Assembly: GCA_020137815.1 (NCBI GenBank)
Contig: CM035350.1
Location: 7,575,447-7,639,446 of the forward strand
Origin: Hormiphora californensis
Lineage: Eukaryota; Ctenophora; Tentaculata; Cydippida; Pleurobrachiidae
Reading direction: 5' to 3'
Length of the DNA stretch: 64,000 nt
In this document: positions 1-12,710 of the stretch, piece after piece
How positions within the stretch are numbered: the stretch's first letter is position 1
Layout: every line of letters begins with the position of its first letter
Position numbers and translations under genes: made by a program
Notes under the pieces: generated by a model
Told to the model about the DNA's origin: nothing
What the model saw: the letters and a program-made list of their open reading frames with translations, nothing else
Database searches by the model: none

Positions 1-1619
1 GCGAAAACAAAACAACAACATAGCAACATCATGTGACTCATTCAAAGGCGAACTCAGACAAAGGAGGTACCCGCGGGAGCCACCGTGTATTAGGGCGTAT
101 TACCCTGGACCTTGGTGGCTCAATTCAAGAGTGCAGTAATTTTGAACAATAAAGAGGGACTGAGAGAGGGAAAATATGTAACAACTTAGTTCCAGTCCTG
201 AAGGAATCACACAACAGAAATGTAAATGACAGTCTAGCTTGGCAAACAGAACTAATGATACGCTGAATGGTTGAATGTGTGTGTATGTGATAAAAAAAAA
301 AGGTGAATTGAACTGCCTGTCCGTGTTTGATGCTAAGCTTACATTCCGGCTAACGGCGGCTAAGAGCTAGCATATTCAGACACATGTTATTGGCCGCTTT
401 TCCCATTAAATCGGATACAGGACTATCATGGGATCATGGGTTAGAGTAATCCAGGTATCTACTGCTAATGACCATGAATCCTCGTTTACATAAATGTTTA
501 TATCTTTACCCATTATAGCTAGTTTGCATATAAACACAATAATTGTAGGTTAGGCGGCCTAACATAGACAGGAATAGAAAGGAAAGAAAGCAAAGGGGAC
601 GCGTTCCAAAGGAGTAAAGGGGCGGGAGGGGATAACGGGGAGAGTAAAATTTACCCTCTCCCCTCTGTCCTTTTCCGTAAATTGAGGAACTGAGGAACTT
701 CTGTCCCTTTGTCTTCCTAATTAGGGGTCACGTTCATAATGTTCATAATATATTCGTTCTTGCCATTTTATGTGGCACACTTTTCCCGCCAATGTTTCTC
801 CTCTTGTCGCCAGTGTTGCTATGGTGACCTTCTATATCTGGCGCTTGTCCGGAAGCGGCAATGACTTCATAGTGTGAAAAGCAATCAAAAACTCGGGGTT
901 GGACGCGCGCGGGTCATGCGCGCCCAAATGAAGGATTCGTGGAGATCCGGCACCACGCCCCTTTCCAGAGCTATAATTGTTCACGACCAGGCCTTGTTAG
1001 TGCGGTATCCTACAACGTGAACACGTGGTTACCTCTTCGCAGCTCTTGATGACTGTGAGGGCAGTGGCCACCCTCTGCTTTGTTTACATTAGACACAGCT
1101 CATTAATAGCCAGTGTTGCTATGGTGACCTTGTTTTCCGTCCCGTCCGATCCTGTACCGGGGACCCCTGGACCGGGCAAGAGCTACATAAATCCAATGAG
1201 AGCTCGATACCAATTATTGGTAAAAAAAGAAGCTGAAAACACAATATTTTGTGCTATTGTAATGTGTTATACCACGTGGTACAATTACAAAATACACTCT
1301 CTCACACACATGATCCAATCAAACAAAATAAAGATCCACGAGCTCAAATTATCTCTCGTTCTCCCTCCAATCCATTCATTTTAATCTCTCTCCGCAGGGT
1401 TCTCAGTCTCCGGGGAGTCACATAAATTTAAAAGTCATTGATTTACAACCAATTAATTCTCTCAATTGACAATTCGAATGTTCACAATTTATAGCCTATC
1501 GTTGCGCCGGCCCTATTTAGGTCATTGCATAATTTCACCTAAATAATCACCCGAAGCGAGAAGTTTCTATCTGTCTTTCAATGTGGATGGGGCTCTGTAA
1601 TTACTGGACATGCCATTGT
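1..1619. other. Intergenic, no gene recognised
   Basis: No exon with recognisable protein content was found on either strand. A 21-base segment reading CAGTGTTGCTATGGTGACCTT occurs twice about 300 bases apart (near 810 and 1110). A short hairpin of the form GGGGAGAG-TAAA/TTTAC-CTCTCCCC lies at about 637-664. The 119-aa ORF at 1025-1384 is compositionally unlike a protein and is not called. Confidence 0.6.
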
Positions 1620-4600
1620 CTATTTGATCTTAGTCACTTTATAATTGGTCAGTAGGAGCGATACAATTGCTGCAGCGCCACAAAGGCTTGTCATGGAGTG
1701 GTATATCACGTCCCAACTCTCAAACATGTCCACATATTTTAGTAGGAAACTGAAACCCAGAACGGCCAGACCAGGACCAGCTCTCACTAGGCCATACTTG
1801 ATACCAAAGTCTCGTTTCCCAAAGTATGTGTAGAGGCAGGTCGTGAAGAGGATTTGAGAGGCGAATATAGCACCGTTCAGACACATGCACACCAGATAGA
1901 GAATGTCTGGGTAGAAGTTACTGAAAAAGAAAGGGGATTTAGTTTCAAATTGTTTAAAACAGCACGTTTGACTAAAACGAGACTACTAATACGGGGAATG
2001 GGATACAAAAAGAATTGTTGACTGAGTATTGAAGTCCAAGTACCTGAAAAGGGACCAGTAGACTGATTCCACACCCGCCATTCCCAAAATAGCTGCCCCA
2101 ATAATAAGATACTTGCTCCGGAACCGGTCCGATAAAGCACCCCACATCAGACGGCCGAGGGCGTTCACAAAGTTTCCCGCTACTGCTATCGTGGTCAGAA
2201 ACTGGTCACCTGATGTATGGGGAGAGAGGTCAGGTATTGAAATTGTGAGAATGATTGGGGGTGAGGCGCATGCAGCATATTTTATAAGTCTGTTAAGTGT
2301 CCTACAAGTACATTATGTGACAATATGTGATAATATGTGGTTTTTGGTGGGGATTTCGGGGTTTATTACATCTCCACCTCTCACTTTAACCTACTTTTGA
2401 TGACAGTCAGACCGTATGCTTTGTAGTAAGTGTAAAGCATTGTCCGGCAGATTTTAGCAACACTGTACACGATAGTGATGATGTAGAAATCACATCGATA
2501 GAAGAGGGAGGTCCACGGGCCACTTAGATCAGCCTTGGAACCTGATTCATCATCACTCAAATTGAGACCCTCCTCCTCATCCTCAAGAATCTCATCTATA
2601 ATGACTGTATCCGCTTTGGTACGGTAGGAAGACTGGGACTGCGATATCTTTCGGACTAACTGAGGGGAATTATAGATGGGGATGGTTTAAAGTTGAACTA
2701 TCCATGTCTGATTAGACGGAAATGAGAGTAGTTTTTAATTCGGATATTAAATATTATGTGAAATATATGAGGGTTTCTGCAGGCAACTATCCAGATCCTT
2801 GTTATAGTTGTTAGATCGATCAGACGGAAATGATGCAGGTAGTTTTCAAATATATGAGGGTTAGCAGGTGGCCCAGCTAACATGCAACTCAGTAACTAGG
2901 GCATCCGGATATTCGGTGACCTGGGACATATATTGCCTCTGCTCTCGCGGGCATATTATTATATTACTATTATATACACGTACATATTTATCAGAGATAG
3001 CACATGTATATATTTATCAGAGATAGCACTAGCACCACTAGCCTACCTACCTTGTAGTCAGGGAAGGAAGCGTGGGAAAGGTCATAGTTGAGTGATCGAA
3101 CAGAACGGACGTAAGCAATGTCGTCCGACTCTTCAACCAGAAATTCGCCCTCCTCAATGAGCTCTTCTTCTGCAGGGGTAGTAAGGTTTAGAAATTGAAG
3201 TTCGGTGACATATGTCAGTGTCATATATTCTCAGAGGGAGTAATATATGAACAGAATTCCGTTTAAAAAGTTAACTCGTTTAAAAATATAGTAAAATTTT
3301 CAAGACTCTAACCGATCTCGTCATTACCACCCTTCTCTTACCCTGTGGTAAGGAAATGAAGCAAGCAGTTAGGGACGAGAGGTTACAAAGGTAGCAATAC
3401 CAAGTCCCAGGAAGTAGATTGGGATCATATTGAGTACGGCAGGTTCCTCAAAATAACCGCTCTCTGCCACAGGTAAGTTGGAGGGGTTGATGACAAGGTT
3501 CCCCAGGATGGAGAAGAATGTGGACCCAATACTCTCTGAGAAACTGATGATCCCTATGGCAATACCCTTGTTCCTCTTGCCCCACTCCATGCACACCACT
3601 GTATAGGGGGAGAATTTCCAGTTAGAATTGCTGTTGATTAACAAGCTGACATTGCGTAGCTGCTATGATTAATCAATATGCTGCTGTAAACTACAGTAGT
3701 TTGGAATGTTTTGGAAATATATGGGGCTACATCTTTGAGTTTGGGCAACAGAAGTAACAGACTCTGATGTCACTAGAAATGTGTATCAACAACTGAAGTA
3801 CCTATAATGGTGGCTTGAATGATAGCGCTGAAGAAAGACAGGGCTGAGGTGACGAACACAAATGCCCAATAACTCTGAAGTGCGAAATAACAGGACGCCG
3901 TACAGACAGAGAGAAACAAACTTGCCAACACTGCCGTCTGTTTTATACCTAGCATACTGGGGAGGAGGGATGTTAGTATGTTTTATACCTAGCATACTGG
4001 GGGAGGAGGGATGTTAGTATGTTTTATACCTAGCATACTGGGGGAGGAGGGATGTTAGTATGTTTTATACCTAGCATACTGGGGGAGGAGGGATGTTAGG
4101 CTCTTCTAAGTTTGTCACGTACCCCGCTACTTCTCTTTTTTATTTGTTTTCTCATGCAGAGAGGGGAGGTGGAGGTGACTACATATTATTATTATATAAA
4201 AACCGCAGCTCAATCTCGCATGCTTTTCTTTGTGACAATCATGCTTTTCTTTGTGACAATCATTATGAATCGCTGAAATATACTAATCTCTCTAGTAGTA
4301 GTCAAGATGTCTAGTCTTGATGTCACAGTGACATCTTGACTAGACAGTCACTCATAGTTAAACTATTAAGTTATAAATACCAAAAGAATAAATTTCATAA
4401 TCATAATGCTCCCAAAATGTATTCAAAACCCAATGTTTTAAAGGGAAAGCTTGAACAAATCATTGTTCATGTTAAGCCTCTTCAACATCAATAAAGATGC
4501 CTGATCATGTCCATCCCGCACGGTGCAGTGCACCACGATGACCTTCAGGAAGGTCTTACCTAACACCTACAATCGTTACACTACCCTTGAGCACGCCGTG

Positions 4601-4960
4601 CCCTATTATATACTCACTTGATCATGAATCCGGAGCACCAGGAGAGGGTGTTAAATGCCACGTTGTTCAGTGCTACCAGTAACGCTATATCGCTGAAAAA
4701 GGGAGGGGTAAAGGACCCGTTTACAAAAAGTACCCGGGTATTACGATACTGGAAGTGGAAACACAAATAGTCTATGGGATGGCAAAAATTAAAACTTATA
4801 TCACGAATATAAAATCAAAAATTTACCTGTATTTCAGCGTGAGATCGTACAACCGTAGATAGCTGAGAATGTAGGGCACGTAGGTTCCAAAAGCACCAAA
4901 GACGGCGGATATCATAATGTTGCAGATGCACCCCGCTATGATCATTAATACCGCCCTCAT
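1620..4960 (-). CDS. Major facilitator superfamily transporter, 8 exons
   Basis: This is a membrane transporter of the major facilitator superfamily; the substrate cannot be read from sequence. Exons run 4827-4960, 4618-4692, 3802-3956, 3401-3598, 3051-3169, 2395-2659, 2044-2209 and 1620-1920. All have GT-AG ends and matching phases and give about 470 aa. The start ATG at 4960 opens directly on the first hydrophobic helix. A central cytoplasmic loop is strongly acidic (EEELIEEGEF, then EDEEEGLNLSDDES). The second half carries the MFS loop motif GRLMWGALSDRFRSK between helices 8 and 9. The pattern of helices resembles monocarboxylate or oxalate/formate-type carriers more than sugar carriers, but this is weak. 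The 3401 donor and 3169 acceptor were chosen because they preserve phase. The acceptor of the third exon lies inside a minisatellite. Confidence 0.8.
3941..4098. repeat. 40/41-bp minisatellite across an exon boundary
   Basis: Four head-to-tail copies of a 40-41-bp unit start at 3941, 3981, 4022 and 4063. The unit contains the first bases of the MFS third exon plus its splice acceptor (minus strand CCCAG then TATGCTAGG). Four equivalent acceptors are therefore presented in a row. Confidence 0.9.
4300..4341. repeat. Inverted repeat / hairpin
   Basis: AGTCAAGATGTC at 4300-4311 is followed by its exact reverse complement at 4330-4341. It lies in an intron of the MFS gene, between the exons at 3802-3956 and 4618-4692. 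No function can be assigned. Confidence 0.7.
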
Positions 4961-6483
4961 CCTGCCTGCTCCTGTGAGTGCAGGGGTGGAAGATTAGTTG
5001 AAACTAAAACTGCATGATATAAGTAAGACGTTAATAATTAACTTAATCGGGGATATCAAAACAGATAGATCAATTCTGGATTTCGAAGCGGCTTTAAATT
5101 AAACACCCCCCTAATATGATAAAGAAGTAAATGTATGCGGATGTAGAGATTAGAAACAGATAAAGTAGGGAGATGAAGAGTATAAATTAGGATTTAAAGG
5201 ACAAATCTTACTAAGCACGCATAATAAAGGCGTGAAGCCGGATGCATCTAGACATCTAAACGAATATATTGTTGTAAAACAGTAGAGTAGTTAATAACGG
5301 TAAAATCATAGTTTTGAATATTATAAGTATTCATAAGTTTAGTTCTTAAGAACTTCAATCAAGATAAGCAAACCGTACACTTTGATAACGCGTAGAGTTA
5401 TTATATATGGACGGCTGCAATCAGTATAATAATACAATTTAAAGCTCCTAGGAACAGCTGATATGACTGATTAGGCCTGGGAAACCCTAACACACAATTC
5501 GAATATTCGATTCGGCATATAATTAATTTTTCATAGGCCAACATCATATAATATGCCTTTATACTTAGTAACTATCACAAATATTAAAAGTTTAACAACA
5601 TTCACATGTGAATGTCGATTGTCGAATGATTTTGATCACAATTATGATTGTTTTAAAGTTTTAACATGTCGTTACCATGTCGTTACCATGTCGTTACTAT
5701 CAGGCACAACAATCACTTGTCCAAGCACAAGACGTGTTGTTGCAGAAGTTATGGAACTCATGGCATGTTTATGGAACTGAACAAGGCCAAGGGACGTTCT
5801 TACTAAAGATGATAGTACAGATAGATAATACATAACCAAGATATAACTCCTGCTTTCCACAACTATTTGAGGACCGCGTTGGGAGAACTGTTTAGTCGGT
5901 AATGATAGTAGATCAGATGTATCAATATAGAGATCTGGAACTACCTCTGACATCAGAGATGACACCACACCCAACATAGAGGGGACCCCTCCCTGCACTG
6001 TACGTCCAACTAGATCTACTCACTCTCCAGAACTCTCACCCCTCCTTACTCACTGATCTCCACAACTCTCACCCCGGCCCTTCTTGCTATAGAACAGCCC
6101 CCCCCCCAACAAAAAGCTGTAGCTCTTTTAACAATAACAATGACTCGCGCTAGGAATTAATTTGCTTCTAATACCATTGACTGACCATTATATGCACCAC
6201 ATCTCGAGAAGCTATGCCTCACGCAACTAGACTACTGTACTATAATACTGACCAGACTACCGTGCTATTATAGCCAGTTTTCACAACGCAGTGGCGCGGT
6301 CCATGAAAAAGTGGGCACGAGGAGTTACACTTACAGAGTACTTAATTTATAGTTAGTATCATGTATAATCAATAATCCCGGGTTTATATCCCCACTTTGA
6401 GGCGAGGTTTTTAATTGTCTGGGTGTCTAATTGGGTTTCGTCTAACTGCTATTTATAGACTCCGTGAGGAAAAACTAGTATTA

Positions 6484-6655
6484 CAGTCGGACCCCGATTT
6501 AACGGCACCCTCGGTGGAAAGGGTTTTATCCGTTAAATCGGGGTGTCCGCTAAATCGGGGTCGAATACTGTTAGTTTCCTATATCGGGGGAAGATTATCA
6601 TGCCGTTAAATCCGGGTGCCGTTAAATCGGGGGCCGTTAAATCGGGGTCCAACTG
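6484..6655. mobile_element. Small MITE, TA target duplication, copy 1
   Basis: A 172-bp element starts CAGTCGGACCCCGATTTA and ends with the near-reverse complement (TAAATCGGGGTCCAACTG), with TA on both sides (6482-6483 and 6656-6657). TA flanks and a CAG start fit the Tc1/mariner/pogo group. The inside holds several further short copies of the motif GTTAAATCGGGG. A relative sits at 45678-45834. There is no ORF, so it is non-autonomous. Confidence 0.75.
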
Positions 6656-7076
6656 TACTAATGTTTTGCGGCCGAATCCTCACAGAGCATGAAAAAAATG
6701 CAGTGTGAGATACACAATATTAAAGTTCTCAGTGGCACTCCCGTGAAACTAATTTCGAGATCTCGAGATATATATCTCGGCGGTCACACACCAACCACCA
6801 AATACCAAGTACAAAGATCATATCACACAAGACTCGTATCAAGGCGAGACTAATTAGTAATTAACTGTCTGACGAAGCGTTCAACCCAGCTACATGCCTA
6901 TACTAGGTGTTGCGACAATGCGTGACAGCAAATGACAAGGTGGGAACACCCTGCACCGTTAGCTAAACACATTACTAGCTGTAGAGTGCATTGAAAGACC
7001 CCATTTTGTGTTTTCGCCATGACCAGGAAGACGTGTTACTCTAATTGGGTAAACCCTCTCTCCTCTTCTCTTTCAG

Positions 7077-7203
7077 CCACTTATACTCTGTCCCTGCCTG
7101 CCCAACACCGGCTCCGCGGAAACACTGGAAGGAACTGTACCGCGGGCACTACCAGGGCCGGAGACTGAGCGGCGACACGATACATAAAGGCATGCTATCC
7201 TAG
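7077..7203 (+). CDS. Possible last exon of an unidentified gene
   Basis: A good acceptor (CTCTTCTCTTTCAG) ends at 7076. It is followed by a GC-richer stretch open to TAG at 7201-7203, reading a basic peptide containing RKHWKELYRGHYQG. No upstream exon was found and the family is not recognised. It could equally be chance, because it rests only on splice-site quality and composition. Confidence 0.22.
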
Positions 7204-8715
7204 TGGAGAAACGATTTTCAAAAACTGTACGCAGACGCATCGTTTGTGTAACGTGTGGGTACTAAACTAATTAAGTGCACTTTTTCAGCACGATCTAGGG
7301 CTGTGATTGGTCAAGCTTGGGGTCTCCTAACGGTATATTTCATCGAAACGGTTTGTAATTGCGACACCGTTTTCCACTACAATCATACCTAAGAAAAGTT
7401 CATTCTGATTGCACACATGTGTGTGTGTCCCACCACAATTGCAGCTATTGGATTTCTGGGGACATTGCATTATTATAATGGCATAGACTTCAGAGATCAC
7501 GGACAACCTAATAATATCGACTAGTATAATACTGATCTATATACAGCAAGCGGTATCTTAAATTATAATGTTTTTAGGTGATCTCCAATGAGAGATTGAC
7601 TTATGATTACCAATAAACTACATTGGCCTACTGTTTAAACAAAAGGACTGCAAGAATGTCAATCATGATTGTCTCGTCCGAATTAACGGCCAAAGATGGC
7701 AAGGCAAATATATGGGAAACCATGTGATATGATGCTTGTTAAGATAAGAGAAATGAGAGTGGATAGGAAGTGAGTTTAAAAGAAAGATTATAGTGAGCGA
7801 AGGAAAATTAACTGAGCTGCGTGTACTACAACGTCATGTTCCAAATGTTTTTTTAAATTTCATTATCGCCCATAAAAAGAGGCACTTGGCCACTGTGCCA
7901 ATTTCAATCATCAGCTACTCCAGATCCCAGCCCCTGTCCAAAAAAAGGGGTAAACTATTTTATTGAAGTCTAGAAGTGGATTCAGAGAACACACTTTATA
8001 TAACATGTCATTGAGTTCTGCTGCAGGCGAGTAAATATTCGATCGACTATTCAAAAACACAGAACCAAGACTATTCTGAGAATTTTGTAGGCGACATTAA
8101 TTACTTTATCGTAACTAAACTCCAAGAATTTGGGAAATTGCTTTAGACTTGGAACTGGAAAGGAAGTTATTAAATGGATTATGAAGTTGAACCACCTAAC
8201 AACTTCTGAAGGTGGTTGCTGTGAGGAAACACGTCTCAATCAACTACATACTCCTAGACATGGTACTACCATGGCTAGGAGTACCGAGTAGGTACTAGTT
8301 GTGTTAGTGTCAAACTATAATCACAATTCACATTTCACCCTAATTCGTGTAGGGGTAAACAAGGGGTCAAGGGATGAACAAGGCCCGTGGGACCCTGTAG
8401 ATATCAAAAAACAGAAATGGTCCCTCCTTCCCCTCCTCTCAAATTACATTAATATCTCAAGTCAGCAATATCACAAATATGCTCCAAATATGCTAATAGC
8501 ATCACATACTAATCAGGGTGTAATGACATGCATGGTCTGACAAGTAACCAGCCTTCTCACATGAGTGATACAATTAAACACATATTATATGTGTGTCTCG
8601 TCGTGTGGGTCGCGTCGGGTTAGTGCAATTATTTGGGTTCCTGGAATACTAATATTATACACAATATTATGCCGCGTAGTACTTATACACAGATGGAATC
8701 CAGGTAGGGCCAGTG

Positions 8716-9092
8716 TCCACTAATCTAGGTAGGGGTGTCACTAATCTAGGTAGGGGTGTCACTAATCTAGGTAGGGGTGTCACTAATCTAGGTAGGGGTG
8801 TCACTAATCTAGGTAGGGGTGTCACTAATCTAGGTAGGGGTGTCACTAATCTAGGTAGGGGTGCCACTAATCTAAGTAGGGGTGCCACCAATCTAGGTAG
8901 GGGTGTCACTCATCTAGGTAGGGGTGTCACTAATCTAGGTAGGGGTGTCATTAATCTAGGTAGGGGTGTCACTCATCTAGGTAGGGGTGTCACTAATCTA
9001 GGTAGGGGTGTCATTAAGCTAGGTAGGGGTGCCACTAATCTAGGTAGGGGTGTCACTAATCTAGGTAGGCGTCATGGGTGTCACTAATCTAG
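8716..9092. repeat. 21-bp minisatellite, about 18 copies
   Basis: The unit CTAATCTAGGTAGGGGTGTCA (21 bp) is repeated head to tail about 18 times. A few copies carry point changes (GCCACT, CATTAA, CTCATC), concentrated in the distal half. Because 21 is a multiple of 3, both strands stay open, producing artefactual ORFs. Confidence 0.95.
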
Positions 9093-9861
9093 GCTATGGC
9101 CAGTGTCATTATCAGAGCGTGTTTTGGAGAAAGCAGTTCAGGAAGTTTCACTCAGTATTTCCACAATTCAATCTTGTCAAACCGTAATATCAGAACCTGA
9201 ATTTGCCCCATGGTAGCCATAGACCCTAGCTGAAGTAGGCCTAAATATGAAATACTTGATTGTTATTCAGAATTCCTATATAACTACCATATGACGTATG
9301 AGGTAGTAGAAGAACAGACGAATTAACGCGAGTGGAAGTAAATTGCTAGAGAGCTAGTTATGTGACTAGAGGAACAATTCCAGAGTACCCCGTACAATTC
9401 CCTTCAGTCTGACTAAAGAAATAGCTATTATATTTTCTAAAATCCCCTCCCTTATAACGTTCTGACCTAGTTTGACGGTTATCGCCCCCGCCGTGAAAAT
9501 TCTCAGGGTGGTTTCACTGGTTAAGTCATCCGATTTTTTAGAGAGAAAAATGCCGAATTTCGCTGTGGGAAAAGAAATAAAATCTCAGTTCATGACAAGG
9601 TGTTCAACTGCTGTAGTAGTAAAATTATCGGGGTAAAGTAAAAGTCGCCTCTACAAAACGGACGGTTTTTTGTAGGCCAAAATTTTTTGGTTCGGTTCAT
9701 AATTTTTGCTGAAAACCGTCCGTTTCCTAGTTACCTCATGAAAATGGTACTTCCACTTAAATTCTCCTAAAACATCACACCAGAAAACAATAGCAGAATA
9801 TAAATCAGTGATTATATAAGACCTACAATATTGCGATCACACTACGTGAACCTCCTAATTA
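9093..9861. other. Intergenic spacer 3' of the Kv channel
   Basis: No coding sequence is seen. An inverted repeat lies at 9656-9725 and probably represents a tiny transposon relic. Confidence 0.5.
9656..9725. repeat. 70-bp inverted-repeat element
   Basis: AAACGGACGGTTTT (9656-9669) is matched by AAAACCGTCCGTTT (9712-9725), leaving a loop of about 42 bases. It is a perfect 14-bp stem, consistent with a very short MITE or a structured relic. Confidence 0.6.
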
Positions 9862-11823
9862 TCACGTGACCTGGTCCTCGTTTGTATAATAATGTTCCTC
9901 CATATGTCGGGTAAACTTGGTTACAATTACCGTGAGGGGCAGCGACAGGAAAATAACCCCGGCCATAATGGCCACTGATGCAACACTAAGACCCATCCAA
10001 CTAGTTGGCACAACATCCCCATACCCAATGCCGGTAACGGTTACAACCGCCCACCACATGGATACTGGAATGGAACTAAACCCAGGTGTCCTACCATCCA
10101 AACACTCTATATAGTGGATCACACTTGCAAAGACGAGGGTGATGATGAAGAACAGCCCGCACAGTACACACAGTTCCCGGGTTGATTTGAAGAGGAAATG
10201 GAAGATGGTGGTGAGGCCGTGGGAGTGTCTGATAACCCGGAATATCCGAGTTATCCGGAGCATCCGGCTAAATCTCAGCACCACAAGAGTTTTGACATCC
10301 TTCTCGTCTAACAGCTTGATAATAACGGGAATGTAGTAGGGAAGAAGGGAGGTTAGGTCACAGAGATTCATGGAGCTGAGGAAGAATGTCTGTAATCTCG
10401 GCCAAGATAGCATTCGGAGAATAAAATCTGTGGTGAAAAACACCCAGCTGGTTATTTCAATGATTGCATTAGTTTTTAATAAGATGTAACCCAGACCAAT
10501 CGTAGTCTTCTCATCTTCTGTCCTGGTTGAATAACGTTTGGTATAGTCCTGCATGTAGGGTTCAGATTCAACCATTAGCGCACTGATAGAGAGGAGTACA
10601 AGGATATTATCAAGGATCATCCAGAGAAGAGAAAACAGGGAACTCTGGGGGTTGGTAAGAAACAGGTACAACTTCAATTTGGCCAACTTGAGTCTGTTCC
10701 ACCCGGGCCCATCTCTGATGTTCTCCAGTATTGTATCGCCGTCGTCTCCTGATCCGGACACCGCTGAGAACCTTCTCAATGCATATTGTATCCTGAAAAA
10801 CTCCAGCTCCCTATTCAGGGCATCTCTATTTTTGTTGTCGTTAAGAAACCCAACTGGTAGGTTGAGTGCGCCCGTTTGGTAAAACTGCAACACATACTCA
10901 AACAAGAATCGGCTTCTGTCAAAGAAATAACAGCCCATATCGAGTCTGTAGTATTTGTTGATGGCTGCTGACCCCAGGAGTGTATCAGGATATTGTCGGA
11001 GAACAACATGTCTTACAACAAACTCTTCACCTCCCACATTAATTAGGATGCTATTGCTGAGTGACCCGGGTCTCGTGCCCCCTCCACCGCTTGGACCCTG
11101 GGTGCACGTTGTCAGTGATTTGCTGTCATCCCCTTCCTGGGGGTCTGGTGACAACATTGACATACGGGACTCCCGGACAAAGTGTTTGATACTATCCCCA
11201 ACGTTCATCTTAACCTCAAATATGTCCGCCACTTTTGATGAGTCCATGATGGGTGTCCGGAAATAATCGGACAGGGAGACATGTGAGCTGGATGCAAAGA
11301 GGGATGGTGTTCGTCGTTTCAGGGGTAGATTGTTTGGTGCCTGCCTGATGTACCCTGGACTGATTGTATTGAGAATGTCCCTCAGCCCGTCACCCCGTCC
11401 TGTCCTCCATTGCTGACTACCATCCGATATATTTCCCAGAGAGGGTCGTCTCTTTTTCTTGGACATCTTCACCGTGCACCCACTACTCCCCCCGACCGAG
11501 GGTGTGGGTAGGGATTTGTGGGTCAACATGAGGGGAACAGCTTCAGGTGCCTGATCACGATGTATAGCAAGGCTCCTAGGAGACATCTCTGGAACATTGG
11601 ACAGAGCAGTCTCGTAGGACTGGGAGGAAGGTCCCCTCGATTTGGGTTTCCGGGGTTGGCGGAGAGTGTTCAGGTCTGGAGGTTCCTTCTTCTTCCTCCT
11701 TCGGTTGTGTCGTGGTCTGTCTCGGGGTGCAGGAGCAGTGGGAAGGAGGAGGTAGACACCATCGTTAGATACCCTACTGGAGGAGATGTCACTTGCTGCT
11801 CCGGCTGACGATGAGGATTGCAT
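9862..11823 (-). CDS. Voltage-gated potassium (Kv) channel, intronless, gene 1
   Basis: This encodes one subunit of a tetrameric plasma-membrane K+ channel, in a single uninterrupted exon of 653 aa. The N-terminal 250 residues are disordered and basic or Ser/Pro rich. The cytoplasmic T1 tetramerisation domain lies at about 259-355 (INVGGEEF, YPDTLLG, YFFDR, ELEFFRIQY). Segments are roughly S1 398-418, S2 448-471, S3 482-502, S4 512-533 with six arginines at every third position, S5 550-572, pore 586-603 and S6 612-635. The filter reads TGIGYGD at 597-603. Shaker-type channels have TTVGYGD, so the signature threonine is glycine. The S6 PVP bend is PLT. The length fits a Shaker-superfamily Kv. 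A paralogue lies 1.2 kb upstream on the same strand, so the pair arose by local duplication. The exact Kv subfamily is uncertain. Confidence 0.93.
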   Translation of the reverse strand: MQSSSSAGAASDISSSRVSNDGVYLLLPTAPAPRDRPRHNRRRKKKEPPDLNTLRQPRKPKSRGPSSQSYETALSNVPEMSPRSLAIHRDQAPEAVPLMLTHKSLPTPSVGGSSGCTVKMSKKKRRPSLGNISDGSQQWRTGRGDGLRDILNTISPGYIRQAPNNLPLKRRTPSLFASSSHVSLSDYFRTPIMDSSKVADIFEVKMNVGDSIKHFVRESRMSMLSPDPQEGDDSKSLTTCTQGPSGGGGTRPGSLSNSILINVGGEEFVVRHVVLRQYPDTLLGSAAINKYYRLDMGCYFFDRSRFLFEYVLQFYQTGALNLPVGFLNDNKNRDALNRELEFFRIQYALRRFSAVSGSGDDGDTILENIRDGPGWNRLKLAKLKLYLFLTNPQSSLFSLLWMILDNILVLLSISALMVESEPYMQDYTKRYSTRTEDEKTTIGLGYILLKTNAIIEITSWVFFTTDFILRMLSWPRLQTFFLSSMNLCDLTSLLPYYIPVIIKLLDEKDVKTLVVLRFSRMLRITRIFRVIRHSHGLTTIFHFLFKSTRELCVLCGLFFIITLVFASVIHYIECLDGRTPGFSSIPVSMWWAVVTVTGIGYGDVVPTSWMGLSVASVAIMAGVIFLSLPLTVIVTKFTRHMEEHYYTNEDQVT

Positions 11824-11954
11824 TGCTAAAAGTAGGAGATAATCAACGAGATGGAAGAAGTACGGAAGTGAAGTAAGGAAGGTTTGATAGAGAGCGGTGG
11901 TAAATACGAGACAACTATACTGCTAATACCAGTCAAACGTCGTGTGTTTTTGGT

Positions 11955-11955
<1 letters not shown>

Positions 11956-12020
<65 letters not shown>

Positions 12021-12034
12021 TCTCTCTATCTCAA
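11956..12034. repeat. (CT)n microsatellite
   Basis: Near-pure CT dinucleotides with rare CC interruptions lie just upstream of the Kv gene 1 start codon (minus-strand sense: GA). They could be in its 5' UTR or promoter. Confidence 0.95.
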
Positions 12035-12427
12035 TTCGATTACAGCTGAGCAAGCAGTAGGGAGATGCATCCCCCATACTGGAAACACATACACATTTGC
12101 TACTGTGGCACAATGAAGGCCACTGTAATGCAATTAAACGAGCCCTCTCTACATCTAAAAGCAGGGTAGCGCGTGTGACAAGCAGTCCTAGGTGTGTGTG
12201 TGACCTTGTCCTAATGTCCCTGAGAGTCTACCCCCAGTTCTCACATACACACACACACAACATGACACAAGTCCTAACCTGGTGCGAGAATTGTTGGGCC
12301 CTGCAAACTGTTTAGGTCACTCCCATACGAAGTTTTTCCACCACGTGTATACTGCTGCAGTAGGTTTCATCATTCCGTAACTTTCTTCCGGAAACCTGGA
12401 GAAATATATACGGATTTAGAATAATAG

Positions 12428-12436
12428 AGAGAGAGA

Positions 12437-12469
<33 letters not shown>

Positions 12470-12498
12470 TGAGTGAGAAAGAGTGAGTGAGAAAGAGG

Positions 12499-12583
<85 letters not shown>
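12428..12583. repeat. (GA)n microsatellite
   Basis: A GA tract of about 155 bp with GT and AA interruptions. The ORFs reading Ser-Leu repeats on the minus strand are artefacts of it. Confidence 0.95.
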
Positions 12584-12587
<4 letters not shown>

Positions 12588-12710
12588 TGTGTGTATGTGA
12601 AGTTTTGATGTAGGGCGTTTGTAAACTTGTCAGAAACGCGGCATATATGTTCAATTGGATAAAACTTTAGTGCTTCTAAAAATCGTTCTATCACCACACT
12701 AAACCGTTAT

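Larger units (their letters stand above)
4961..8715. other. Intergenic, mostly featureless
   Basis: Apart from the MITE at 6484 and a possible terminal exon at 7077 nothing codes recognisably here. The short ORFs at 5553-5998 and 8051-8540 lack protein-like composition. AT-rich unique-looking sequence fills the rest. Confidence 0.5.

Noticed and set aside
5553..5998. 75- and 108-aa ORFs in the intergenic region
   Set aside because: Overlapping on opposite strands, no recognisable motif, no splice support.
8667..9087. Possible CRISPR-like array or repeat protein (LGRGVTN repeats)
   Set aside because: The 21-bp units are contiguous without spacers, so it is a minisatellite. Open frames follow because 21 is a multiple of 3.
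12370..12697. Ser-Leu repeat proteins
   Set aside because: Pure consequence of the (GA)n microsatellite. The same applies to ORFs at 15925-16796, 31799-32351, 35914-36298 and 51866-52174 outside the stated exons.
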